Positions 1 to 8,203 of a DNA stretch of 38,283 nucleotides are shown piece by piece. A program made the position numbers and the translations under genes. This DNA comes from Planctomycetales bacterium (GTDB taxonomy: Bacteria; Planctomycetota; JAKEIC01), in the NCBI GenBank assembly GCA_022614695.1, contig JAKEIC010000001.1, forward strand, positions 1-38,283, read 5' to 3'. The notes beneath the pieces were generated by a model, which worked only from the letters and a program-made list of their open reading frames with translations, made no database searches and was not told the DNA's origin. Each line of letters starts with the position of its first letter. Position 1 is the stretch's first letter.

Positions 1-677
1 CGATCGAGGATTGGCGCTCCGGCGTTGGAGAACGTCCGACGCTGGCCTGGATGTGCGCGGCGTGCGCGACGCAGCGCGTCCAAGCCCCGTGCCCGGACAA
101 GGTGAGCGCGGCGAGGGTCGAGTACCGACTGCCAAGCGGTCGCGTGGCGGATGTAGTCCTGCTCTCCGGCGACACCCCCGTCTTCGCCCTCGAAGTTCGT
201 CACACGCACGCGGTCCCGGACGAGAAGCGTGCCGACATCGGCCTCCGGTGGATGGAAGTGGAGGCGCAGGCGATTCTCTGGAATCCGACGACCTGGAGCG
301 CGTTAGCAGGCGACGTGAAGGCGGCGCGGTGCGAGTCCTGCAAGCACCCCGACCCTGAGCCCGGGGACGTGACGCGGTACATCATCGATGGGGTGGACAC
401 CCGGCGTTACCTTGCGGGCGAGCACGACTGCTGGAAGTGTGGGAACCGGGTCACGGTGTACACATGGACGGGGCACCAAGAGGTTGGGACTGACCGTCCA
501 CCAGACCCGATCCCCCCGACGGTACGTCGGACCTATCACCGCGAGATGGGCGAGTACCTCTGGCTGAATCACTGCTCCACGTGCGACGCTGTTCAGGGGG
601 ACGGGTATCTCCACTCGGGCGTGGACGGCCCCTTCTTCGGTGTGGACCCGGAGACCCTGGAAGGGCAAGCCTCGTAG
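1..677 (+). CDS. Partial CDS (5' end off window; frame open from nt 3): CoiA-like / PD-(D/E)XK-type nuclease-like protein with Cys pairs
   Basis: In-frame reading IEDWRSGVGERPTLAWMCAAC continues upstream of the ATG at 51. The block 'RLPSGRVADVVLLSGDTPVFALEVRHTHAVPDEKRADIGLRWMEVEA' matches the CoiA-like nuclease pattern (D...EVR...E). CESC and CWKC pairs follow. Confidence 0.6.
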   Translation, partial: IEDWRSGVGERPTLAWMCAACATQRVQAPCPDKVSAARVEYRLPSGRVADVVLLSGDTPVFALEVRHTHAVPDEKRADIGLRWMEVEAQAILWNPTTWSALAGDVKAARCESCKHPDPEPGDVTRYIIDGVDTRRYLAGEHDCWKCGNRVTVYTWTGHQEVGTDRPPDPIPPTVRRTYHREMGEYLWLNHCSTCDAVQGDGYLHSGVDGPFFGVDPETLEGQAS

Positions 678-793
678 GCGTAACCGCCCCCGAACCGGGA
701 GCATCCACGCCAGGGGTTCCGAGGATCGCGCCGCACGCCTCCGGCGTGCAACCCTGTCGAACGCCGTCTCTCACTCGACGCTGGACGCCCAGG

Positions 794-1603
794 TCAGGAG
801 GCTTGCGGCGCCGGTCTCGGGGGCACCCCGCGGCCAGCGCCTTGTTCCGCCGCCGCGAGCATCCCCCTCGCCGTCACAAGGAGAGATTCGGTTTCCGTGG
901 GCGCGATCGTGCGAGCGCCCTCCAGGTACCGCGCAGCGCGGCGAGCCTCGTATAGGCGGTTGAACGCTTCACGATGCGCCGTCTCGATGTTCCCGATCTT
1001 CGACTGCCGGTTCACGCGAGCGTGGACTGCCTTGTGGTTCTGGATCTCGCCGGGGCCGTTGACGAGGGTCAGGAGCCGGGCCTTGGCGAGCAGTTCCATT
1101 GCGCTGAACAGAGTGTCAGCGAAGGCGTTCAACCACCCGCTCGCAGCCGCGTGCTCGGCCGAGCCGAGGAACTCGCGCGCGGCGTCGATGTGGCGTCGGG
1201 CGAGACCCTTGTAGTAGATGAAGTCGAACGCAAGGCTCCACCCGTTCGCCGTGCGGATCATGGTCGCGTGCCCGCAGTCGGCGAGACCCTCCTCAGTGAA
1301 CTCGACGCCACTGACCCCGAGGATGTCCTTCGGATAGACGGGCTGGCCGGGGCTCAGCGCCCCCGGCGCGACAGTCGCCTGGAACCGGGCCTGAACCTCA
1401 CGGTTGAGCCGGACGGCCGGTGCCCGCCCGTCGGGGAAGAAGATGATCTGCGCGGCCCCAAGATCGAAGTCCGGCGGGATCTCCCCACGCTCGCGGCGCC
1501 TCGCGATCTCCGGCGCCACGAACATGTCAAAGAGGTTCTGAACGACCGTACGCTCGAAGTCGGGGTTTTGGTCCCAGGTCTTGGTGGTGGCCTCCTCGCT
1601 CAC
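794..1603 (-). CDS. HEPN-like domain protein, second gene of a two-gene operon
   Basis: GTG start gives a 4-bp GTGA overlap with the upstream gene. The alpha-helical C-terminal part 'AAREFLGSAEHAAASGWLNAFADTLFSAMELLAKARLL...HREAFNRLYEARRAARYL' resembles HEPN proteins. Confidence 0.6.
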   Translation of the reverse strand: MSEEATTKTWDQNPDFERTVVQNLFDMFVAPEIARRRERGEIPPDFDLGAAQIIFFPDGRAPAVRLNREVQARFQATVAPGALSPGQPVYPKDILGVSGVEFTEEGLADCGHATMIRTANGWSLAFDFIYYKGLARRHIDAAREFLGSAEHAAASGWLNAFADTLFSAMELLAKARLLTLVNGPGEIQNHKAVHARVNRQSKIGNIETAHREAFNRLYEARRAARYLEGARTIAPTETESLLVTARGMLAAAEQGAGRGVPPRPAPQAS

Positions 1604-2298
1604 TCGCGCGGCCCCCTTTCTCTGGTGTCCTCGGCGAGACCTGCCCGGACGAGCAACCGACGGAAGGCGATGGCTGGCCGAACCGCGTCGCTCTCCATCT
1701 CGAACTCCCCGTCCCGCGCGAAGACCGTGTTCAAGATCGGCGGCCCCACGAGATCGAGGAACTCCACCGCGGCTTTCACCGTAGTGCCCAACTCGCCCCA
1801 TGTCGGCCGGATGGCGTCCGCCCCCGCGATGGGCTCGTTGTGCGCGATCAGGTGGTTCCGCTCAACCCGGACGGCTTCGAGGGTCTCCTTGCCCTCCGCG
1901 AATCGCTTGTCCAAGAGGCGCGCGATGCCCTGTCCGACGGCGATCAAGGGGTCGGCAGGCGCCGTCACACCCGCGGCGCGCAGATGGTCGAGCACGCGAG
2001 TGGGGCTCACGACCTTGAGGTCGGCGGCCCGTTCGCGGAGGAGCGATCGGGCACGGGCGAGCGAGCGCGGGGCGCGGCCGTCGGAGGGGTTCTCGTACAG
2101 CCGCGCGATGGCGAGGAAGACCTCACGCACGCACTGCTGCTGGACTGCCGCAGCGAAGGGCGTGTAGTTCCCGGAGTCGAGTGCAGCCGCGTGCAGGCCG
2201 ATCTCACGGTACAGGGCCTTGGCTTGCGCGTACAGCAACACGTCGAGACTGACGCCCCCGGCGATCTCCAGAAGTTCGTCTGCGAGCGAGGGCGACAC
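1600..2298 (-). CDS. AbiU2-like HEPN protein
   Basis: All-helical protein with 'VRVERNHLIAHNEP' (RNHLIAH, an Rx4-6H HEPN motif in an AbiU2-like context). Coupled to the downstream gene. Confidence 0.6.
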   Translation of the reverse strand: MSPSLADELLEIAGGVSLDVLLYAQAKALYREIGLHAAALDSGNYTPFAAAVQQQCVREVFLAIARLYENPSDGRAPRSLARARSLLRERAADLKVVSPTRVLDHLRAAGVTAPADPLIAVGQGIARLLDKRFAEGKETLEAVRVERNHLIAHNEPIAGADAIRPTWGELGTTVKAAVEFLDLVGPPILNTVFARDGEFEMESDAVRPAIAFRRLLVRAGLAEDTRERGPRE

Positions 2299-2949
2299 GG
2301 CCTACCTGCTTTAACCCTCACGTGCGGCGGCCGGTTCAGGGGGGCGTGGCGTCGCGTCCCGGATCGCGCGCCGCTGCGCTGATGGAGGCCGCCCGAGGGC
2401 GGTCGGCGGCGGATCGTTGGCGCGGCGTCCGCGCTCGCGACCGCCGCCCTCGGGAAACCTCGCACCGACTTGTCACGGATCCGGGACCAGGGCCGCGTCC
2501 GGCCGAGGCACCGTAGTTGGGATCGACTGTCCCTCCAGCCGGGCGGGTTGTCAAGGACTTGCAGGGATCGTAAGCCGCTGCGCCACAGCGTGTTGTGGAT
2601 TCTCCGGCCGCGTCGTGTGGAGAACAGGAACGCCAGCCCGTGGCGCAGATCCTCACGCCGGCCCTCGCCTCCACCGCGGGCGAGGTCAGGAGTGCCAGAC
2701 GCCGGTCCAGGCGCCTTGCCGGTGCCCCGAGCGGGAGCCCGCGGGCTCGGGCAGCCGCCGCGGCGGACACCCGCTGTCCCGCCGCTCCGACGCGGGTTCG
2801 GCCCCGCCGAACGGCCCACTTCTGCGGCCCGTCCGCCGCCCCGTCGGTCCACGATGCACGTCCTCGCGAGGCGGGGCCTGCGGGTATATAGGCGTAGGAG
2901 GGGGGCCGGCAGAGGCGCGCCGCGGGGCCTGATTGGGCTCTCCCGCCGA

Positions 2950-2983
2950 ACAGACGCGGGGGGCAGGATGCGCCTGATCCCGC
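2950..2983 (+). repeat. Direct repeat copy 1: ACAGACGCGGGGGGCAGGATGCGCCTGATCCCGC
   Basis: 34 bp, one mismatch to 3165-3198. Confidence 0.85.
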
Positions 2984-3164
2984 GACTGCCCGGGGGGCCA
3001 CACGGACGACCGCGGCTCCGTGTGCTCGGCGTACATGGGCGGTTCCCGCGGAGCCGTGCGGCCGAGACCGCTGCGTGCTGAAGCGCGCGATCTCGTGGCT
3101 ACATAGGCCGGGGAGGCCCGCCCCGGGAGCGGTGCCAAGCGGCATGAGGGGGTGCCCCACCGGG

Positions 3165-3198
3165 ACAGACGCGGGGGGCAGGATGCGCCTCATCCCGC
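3165..3198 (+). repeat. Direct repeat copy 2: ACAGACGCGGGGGGCAGGATGCGCCTCATCCCGC
   Basis: 34 bp, one mismatch to 2950-2983. Confidence 0.85.
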
Positions 3199-3223
3199 AG
3201 GGGCTCAGGGGCGCCGGCCGCCC

Positions 3224-3236
3224 TGACACACTGTCA
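3224..3236 (+). repeat. Palindromic motif TGACACACTGTCA (copy 1 of 4)
   Basis: Read directly; spans the stop codon of the 3234..3743 gene. Confidence 0.75.
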
Positions 3237-3743
3237 CAGCGACGTTCCCGGCACCGGGTGGTCGAGGTAGTCCCCCTCGCACCCCGCCGGCCCGCCGCAG
3301 TCGAGCGCCCGGCCCTCGATCCCGCTCTCGATTCCGCCGGGAACGGTCCGCACGCGGATCCACCAAACGCGCAGCCCCATCATTTCGGCCTCGGCCATGA
3401 CGGCGCGCGCGATCCCGTCACGCGCGAGAAGTCGGGTCGCGTACCACCATGGGCAGTGCCAGGGGAGTGGCTCGTGCGAGGCCAGCGCATCGACGACGTG
3501 ACCGACAAGCACGACGAGCCGGCGGTGGCGCCCGCGGCCGACGAGCGCGACCGGCTCGGTGGCGGGAAGCGAGCCCCCGCCGCACGCTCCCCACGCGACC
3601 TCGGCCGCCGCTCGGGTGCGACGCTTCTGGCGGAGCCAATCGGCGAAGGCCGCCGCGTTTTCGGGCGGGGGGACGAGGGGGCGACGCGGTGCGCAATGCC
3701 GACGGTGCCGGACGGATCTACGGTGGCAGGACGTGCCCCGCAC
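3234..3743 (-). CDS. Hypothetical protein, third gene of the Rep-like operon
   Basis: GTG start 2 nt after the upstream stop; coding-like composition. The longer ORF track (to 4016) overlaps the upstream gene out of frame. Confidence 0.55.
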   Translation of the reverse strand: MRGTSCHRRSVRHRRHCAPRRPLVPPPENAAAFADWLRQKRRTRAAAEVAWGACGGGSLPATEPVALVGRGRHRRLVVLVGHVVDALASHEPLPWHCPWWYATRLLARDGIARAVMAEAEMMGLRVWWIRVRTVPGGIESGIEGRALDCGGPAGCEGDYLDHPVPGTSL

Positions 3744-3745
3744 GC

Positions 3746-4402
3746 TCAACGCCGAGGCCCCTTGGCGCGCCGTAGCGCCCACGTGAACAGCGCCGCCGGA
3801 CGCCGCACAAGCAGGGCCTCCGAGGCGAGCCGATCCACCAACCCGCGCGAGTGATGAGCAGGGTCGTACTCCCGCCGGAGCGCGGGCACGAGCGTGTACC
3901 CTTTCATCTTCCGCTTTAGCAGGTCCACGAGGTCGACTGGCGGCCCGGCTGGACGCCCCTCGGCGAGGCGGCGACGCAGGAGTTGCGCCACGACCTCCGG
4001 CGGTCGGGGCTCCCACCCCTGAGACGAGAGATCATCCCCACTCCCGACCGGACGCTCCTCGGGCGGCTCTCCTCCGGTGGGCGAGTCCGTCGCGGGCTGT
4101 CGGTCTTTGGGTACGCTTGTGCGAGCGAAGCCACCCGGGGGAGTCCCCAACGGTTTCGGGTGACGGATCGGAAGCGTGGGTCCGGCACGATTCGTCCGCC
4201 GTCGAGCGTCGCTCGGCGAGGTCTGGTCCCTCGGATCTTGGTGCTCGTAGTTGGCTCGAGGAGCGTGATCGTGGGGCTCGCTCGCTGCGCTCGCGCGCCC
4301 TAGCCGCCTTGCGGCGGCTTCAGGAGTCCTCCCGGAGCCCCCGAGTTCTGGCCCGCCGGCCACCCGATGTAACAGTGTGTCACCGCCCTCCCGGCGTCTC
4401 AC
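3746..4402 (-). CDS. Hypothetical protein, second gene of the Rep-like operon
   Basis: ATGA overlap (4399-4402) with the upstream gene; ORF through 3746. Confidence 0.6.
   Translation of the reverse strand: MRRREGGDTLLHRVAGGPELGGSGRTPEAAARRLGRASAASEPHDHAPRANYEHQDPRDQTSPSDARRRTNRAGPTLPIRHPKPLGTPPGGFARTSVPKDRQPATDSPTGGEPPEERPVGSGDDLSSQGWEPRPPEVVAQLLRRRLAEGRPAGPPVDLVDLLKRKMKGYTLVPALRREYDPAHHSRGLVDRLASEALLVRRPAALFTWALRRAKGPRR
4370..4382 (-). repeat. Palindromic motif TGACACACTGTTA (copy 2 of 4, minus strand)
   Basis: Plus strand TAACAGTGTGTCA. Confidence 0.65.
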
Positions 4403-5595
4403 ACGCCCACGTACCTCGTCGGCCGCGAGACACGTTCGCGCTTCTCGGCACGCCGCCTCGCCTCCGCCGGTCGCCCCAAGCGCCGGAGCCCAACCTCACG
4501 CGCGCGGGCGAGATCGGTGAGATACGGCACGAGATGAAGGAACTCGAACGCCCGCGGGAACCAAGCACCCAAGAACCGCCGCCGAAGCCCGAAGCCCGGG
4601 TGAAGCCCGTACACGCCACGGAGGGCGCGGCTTTCGTAGCCTCCATCGAGCAGCCCATCACGGAAGATCCAGAGCCGCCGGACCCCAGGCTCGTACGTCA
4701 GAGCGTCGAGCGCGGCGAACGCGGCCCTCGCCGTCAGCGGGTGCCACCGCGCGCGGCGATCCCGCAGGTGAGCCCGCTCGTCCACATACGGTTTGGACCA
4801 GTACCGGATCCAGCCCGCGTTTACGGGGCCGCCGCCGTCGGGCCACGCGAAGAAGGGAGCCCCCAGGCGACCGAAGGCGAGGTCGGCAGCCCTCAGCGCG
4901 ACGTGCGGCTCGACCAACAGCAAGCCGTGGACGTGCACGAGCAGGGGCGGCGGGTCGTCGCCGTGGAACTGCGCGATCTCGACCTTGAGGCCGGAGCCCT
5001 CGATCAGGCGATGCTCGGCGAGGAAGGGGCGAAGATCCCCTGACACACTGTCAAGGCGGTCGCGGAGGTACGCGGCGCTGAAGTCCTCTACGGGGCAGGG
5101 CGGGAAGGCCCAGGTGGGGGCGAGACGGTCCAAGCCCGCCCACCGCTCCATGACCGCGATCACCTGCCGCACTACAGGCCCGAGGTCCACCCGGACGCAC
5201 TCGCCGCACCCAAGGTGGCGGCACCCAGGGACGATCCTGCCGTCCTCGTCGAGGCAGGACTCCCCCCGCAGCACACGGCGGTGGCGCTCGCAGAAGGGCA
5301 GGTCCGGGAAAGGGGTGGGGGAATAGACTAGGGGCTTGGGGCTCACGGTGGCGCTCCCGATCGGCCTGCCCGGCGGGGGACGGCCGGGAGCGCCAACTCC
5401 ACACCGCGCCCCCGCCGGGCTGACCTCGACGGACCGGGGAATGGTCGCATCGACTGGACGCCCCGTCAAGGGGCAGAACGCCCCATCCCATTGCCACCAC
5501 GTTACTTGAGTTGCTGTCGGGTGGCGCGGAACCTCGCCGGTCGGCCCCCGGATCACGGGCTCGCCTCGCGCCCCGAGTGAACCTATCCGTAGCAT
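4399..5595 (-). CDS. Putative HUH / rolling-circle-replication Rep-like protein
   Basis: N-terminal Cys/His cluster (FCERH...CRHLGCGEC), then a hydrophobic segment, an HUH-like 'PPLLVHVHGLLLVE', and 'AGWIRYWSKPYV' in the position of the Rep catalytic-Tyr motif. ATG at 5595 preferred over the track start at 5673. Confidence 0.5.
   Translation of the reverse strand: MLRIGSLGARGEPVIRGPTGEVPRHPTATQVTWWQWDGAFCPLTGRPVDATIPRSVEVSPAGARCGVGAPGRPPPGRPIGSATVSPKPLVYSPTPFPDLPFCERHRRVLRGESCLDEDGRIVPGCRHLGCGECVRVDLGPVVRQVIAVMERWAGLDRLAPTWAFPPCPVEDFSAAYLRDRLDSVSGDLRPFLAEHRLIEGSGLKVEIAQFHGDDPPPLLVHVHGLLLVEPHVALRAADLAFGRLGAPFFAWPDGGGPVNAGWIRYWSKPYVDERAHLRDRRARWHPLTARAAFAALDALTYEPGVRRLWIFRDGLLDGGYESRALRGVYGLHPGFGLRRRFLGAWFPRAFEFLHLVPYLTDLARAREVGLRRLGRPAEARRRAEKRERVSRPTRYVGV
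5041..5053 (+). repeat. Palindromic motif TGACACACTGTCA (copy 3 of 4), inside the Rep-like gene
   Basis: Read directly; encodes D-S-V-S on the minus strand. Confidence 0.75.
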
Positions 5596-5635
5596 GAGGG
5601 TTAAATCATCAGGCACGAAAGCCCGGGAGGCTGTC

Positions 5636-6016
5636 ATGGGGTGCGGGGCGCGGAAGTTCGAGCGGCCGTTCATCGGCGCATGGCCGTGGGACGGGCTGCC
5701 CGACGAGGCCGAGTTGTGGGTCGCCGGTGGGCCACGGACGCTCCGCCGAACATCCTGGGTGAGCGGCGGGCCGGGGGTCGTGGCCGAGTACCGGGAGGCT
5801 GTGGCCCGGAACTCGCTTCACTTGAAGGTCCGAGAGGACTGGACGTACCGCGCCGATCACGTGGACCGGGTGAACCCCGACGGCGACGCGGCGCTCGCGC
5901 CGGTCGCCCACTTCCTGCAGGACACCGACCTCGGCTGCGCCATCGCCGCGGGCGCGAAGGTCGCGGCGGGGATCCTGGTCTTGGCCGCGATCATCGGCGC
6001 GGTGTCGAAGGCGTAG
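5636..6016 (+). CDS. Small protein with C-terminal transmembrane segment, first gene of the SIR2 cassette
   Basis: ATG at 5636 preceded by GGGAGG; C-terminus 'AIAAGAKVAAGILVLAAIIGAVSKA'. Confidence 0.65.
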   Translation: MGCGARKFERPFIGAWPWDGLPDEAELWVAGGPRTLRRTSWVSGGPGVVAEYREAVARNSLHLKVREDWTYRADHVDRVNPDGDAALAPVAHFLQDTDLGCAIAAGAKVAAGILVLAAIIGAVSKA

Positions 6017-6045
6017 TTCCAGCCGGAACTGGAAGGGACAGGCGG

Positions 6046-6288
6046 ATGCCGCTCTCATCAAGCAAGAAGGACGAGATCCTGCAGCACCTTCGGTCCAAGG
6101 TGAACGGTCCATGCCCCATGTGCGGTCAGGGGAATCGGGGTCTCGACGAGAACCTCTCGTTCCTCGGGATCCTTGATCCCGAGTACAAGCAGCCGGTCGC
6201 CGGTGGCCTCTTTCCGGTGGTCGTGGTCACCTGCGCGAACTGCCATTACGTCTCACTGTTCGCAGCGATGCCTCTCCACGCGGTCTGA
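6046..6288 (+). CDS. Small zinc-ribbon protein
   Basis: MPLSSSKKDEILQHLRSKVNGPCPMCGQGN...VVVTCANCHYV (CPMC...CANC); TGATG overlap with the SIR2-like gene. Confidence 0.75.
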   Translation: MPLSSSKKDEILQHLRSKVNGPCPMCGQGNRGLDENLSFLGILDPEYKQPVAGGLFPVVVVTCANCHYVSLFAAMPLHAV

Positions 6289-7172
6289 TGCGCGTTGCAC
6301 TGTTCGGCGCCGGCGTCAGCGTGGACTGCGGGGCAGTCACTCCGCGGCCCCCGCCCCTGGGTCGAGACCTGTTCGACCCTCTCCATCGCCTCTACCCGGG
6401 CTGGCGGAGTGTGCCGGCGGACGAGGTGGCGCTGTTCCGCGACAACTTTGAGGACGGAATGAACGCTGTGCTCCAGAAGTTCGGGATGGCGGTGGCGCCC
6501 CTCATGCAGGAGATGGCGGTCTTCTTCTCGATCTTCGCCATCCCGGCGTCGGGCGAGAACCGCTACGTGACCTTGCTCGAACGAGCGCGTAAGCACCGAG
6601 TGCTTTGGAGCACCCTGAACTACGAGTGCCTCCTGGAGTGCGCTGCCGCCCGTCTTGGGAGGTCGGTCGCGTACTTCGCGGATCCAGCCGATGACTCGGT
6701 CCCCGTCTGGAAACTGCACGGCTCCTGCAACTTTCGGGTCACCGGGCTGGCAGCAGGCCGCGGCGTGTCGTTCGGCACCGGCGTGACAGTGGGTGGCGGA
6801 ATCGAGCCGATGGACCTGCCACAGGTCCGCGAGTGGTGCGCTGGCGACAACGCGCTGTACCCTGCCATGTCGCTCTACGCGGCGGGCAAGCCCATCGTGA
6901 TGTCCCCGGGTCCGGTGCAAGATGCGCAGTCCCGATGGGCGCGGCACGTGTTGGAGAGCGAGCGCGTCCTGCTCATCGGCATCAACCCGCACGGTCCAGA
7001 CGGACACGTATGGGGGCCGCTCGCGACCACACCCGCGGAGGTCGCCTGCATCGGGAACGAGGCGGCGTTCACCGCATGGGCGTCGGCAAACCGCGGAGGC
7101 CGTCCAACCAAGTTCTTCGGCAGCCGGTGGTCGCGCTCCGAGCGGGCCGCAGCGGACTTCCTGACAGCGTAG
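6288..7172 (+). CDS. SIR2-like domain protein
   Basis: 'LFGAGVSVDCGA' (GAGxS), 'STLNYECLLE' (TxNY-type), 'PVWKLHGSCNF' (KLHGS): the SIR2/NAD-binding signature series. Confidence 0.8.
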   Translation: MRVALFGAGVSVDCGAVTPRPPPLGRDLFDPLHRLYPGWRSVPADEVALFRDNFEDGMNAVLQKFGMAVAPLMQEMAVFFSIFAIPASGENRYVTLLERARKHRVLWSTLNYECLLECAAARLGRSVAYFADPADDSVPVWKLHGSCNFRVTGLAAGRGVSFGTGVTVGGGIEPMDLPQVREWCAGDNALYPAMSLYAAGKPIVMSPGPVQDAQSRWARHVLESERVLLIGINPHGPDGHVWGPLATTPAEVACIGNEAAFTAWASANRGGRPTKFFGSRWSRSERAAADFLTA

Positions 7173-7282
7173 TCAGCCAGCATTCTCGCTCCACGATACC
7201 GCGCTGGCCCACCAGGGCGTGTCGGGTGCGCCGGGCGCGCGTGCGCTTGCCTCGACGGAGCGCGCGCGGTTCGAGCGGCGCG

Positions 7283-8035
7283 TTACGCGGGAGGGCTCGC
7301 ACCGGGTGGCCCGGTGAAGTTGAAGGACGCCCAGGTGCCTGCGTCCCGTATCGGAGTCGGGAGCGCCTTCACTCTCGCCGTGACGAGAATGGCCTCGACA
7401 GCCGTGAGGCTCCCACCGATCCCGACCGTGACATGCTGCCAGCCGGCGCACCGAACCGGCGAGTCCTTGCAGAAGTCGAACGAGACCCCGTCGATGATAG
7501 CGACGTAGTCGTCCTCGGTGTGCAGCCCGTTCGCGTGAAACGAGTTTCGGATGAATGCCGGAACCAGAAGCCGGGTCTCCTGGGTGCTCGGGTCTACGGC
7601 CTGCGTCGCGACGACCACGGCCTTCGCGATCTTGCGGAAGCCCCAGGGCACTTTCTGACCGAGCGCCCGGAGCACGTTTGAGAGCAGGTTCTCGACCTGA
7701 AACTGATACCACGTGAGCGTCGAGAGCCGCGAGTGTATTTCCCATCCTTCGCACATCGCTTCGAGCGCCGGGGGAGGGATCTTGGTCGCCCCGATGAGGG
7801 CGGCGAACTGCTGCGCACTCATGCGCCGGCCTTGGAGTTGGCCGAGGACGCTCACCGTGATGATGGCGGACTCGACGCCCTGGCGGGCGTTGGCGAGTGC
7901 GATGCTCCTCGCATCCTCAACCGGGTACGCTGTGCCCGCCGTTGCGAGGCGCCGGTGCAGCGCGACGAGTCCGTCACGGAAGGCCGGCCAGTCTGGATCC
8001 GCGTCGTAGGTGAGGGGGCGGCGAGGTTCAGCCAT
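7283..8035 (-). CDS. HEPN-like / abortive-infection-like protein
   Basis: Helical N-terminal part; 'FIRNSFHANGLHTEDD' resembles RN..H-N-G motifs of HEPN-related families. Confidence 0.5.
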   Translation of the reverse strand: MAEPRRPLTYDADPDWPAFRDGLVALHRRLATAGTAYPVEDARSIALANARQGVESAIITVSVLGQLQGRRMSAQQFAALIGATKIPPPALEAMCEGWEIHSRLSTLTWYQFQVENLLSNVLRALGQKVPWGFRKIAKAVVVATQAVDPSTQETRLLVPAFIRNSFHANGLHTEDDYVAIIDGVSFDFCKDSPVRCAGWQHVTVGIGGSLTAVEAILVTARVKALPTPIRDAGTWASFNFTGPPGASPPA

Positions 8036-8141
8036 CCGGCTCCTCAATCCTGCCGGCGACGTTCGCGTCCCCGCCGAGGACCGTGGCGTCGCTGGGACCG
8101 ACCGTCACGCCGTCGGGCTCCAACCCCTCGGACTCGTCCAT
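8028..8141 (-). CDS. Possible 37-aa acidic small ORF overlapping the start of the HEPN-like gene
   Basis: MDESEGLEPDGVTVGPSDATVLGGDANVAGRIEEPDG; strong GC3 bias; 8-nt overlap with the next start. No clear Shine-Dalgarno. Confidence 0.3.
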   Translation of the reverse strand: MDESEGLEPDGVTVGPSDATVLGGDANVAGRIEEPDG

Positions 8142-8203
8142 GCCGGCGCCATCGTGCGCGGCGCGGAGGGTGCGCGCAACGGGGGGATGCGGGCAGCGCG
8201 GGG

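Larger units (their letters stand above)
2299..3233. other. Long structured intergenic region with several inverted repeats and a 34-bp direct repeat (possible leader RNA, ncRNA or replication/transfer origin)
   Basis: Inverted repeats: 2392-2405/2438-2454; 2578-2586/2640-2648 with nested 2600-2605/2619-2624; 2999-3006/3017-3024; 3013-3020/3049-3056. No ORF here has a convincing protein signature. Confidence 0.5.

Noticed and set aside
2336-3229. 297-aa and 203-aa ORFs in the long intergenic
   Set aside because: No recognisable motifs; opposite-strand ORFs equally long, and the region is dominated by inverted repeats.
2299-3233. Retron or CRISPR-like array
   Set aside because: No reverse transcriptase (YxDD) ORF nearby and no regular short spacer-repeat periodicity; only two copies of the 34-bp repeat.
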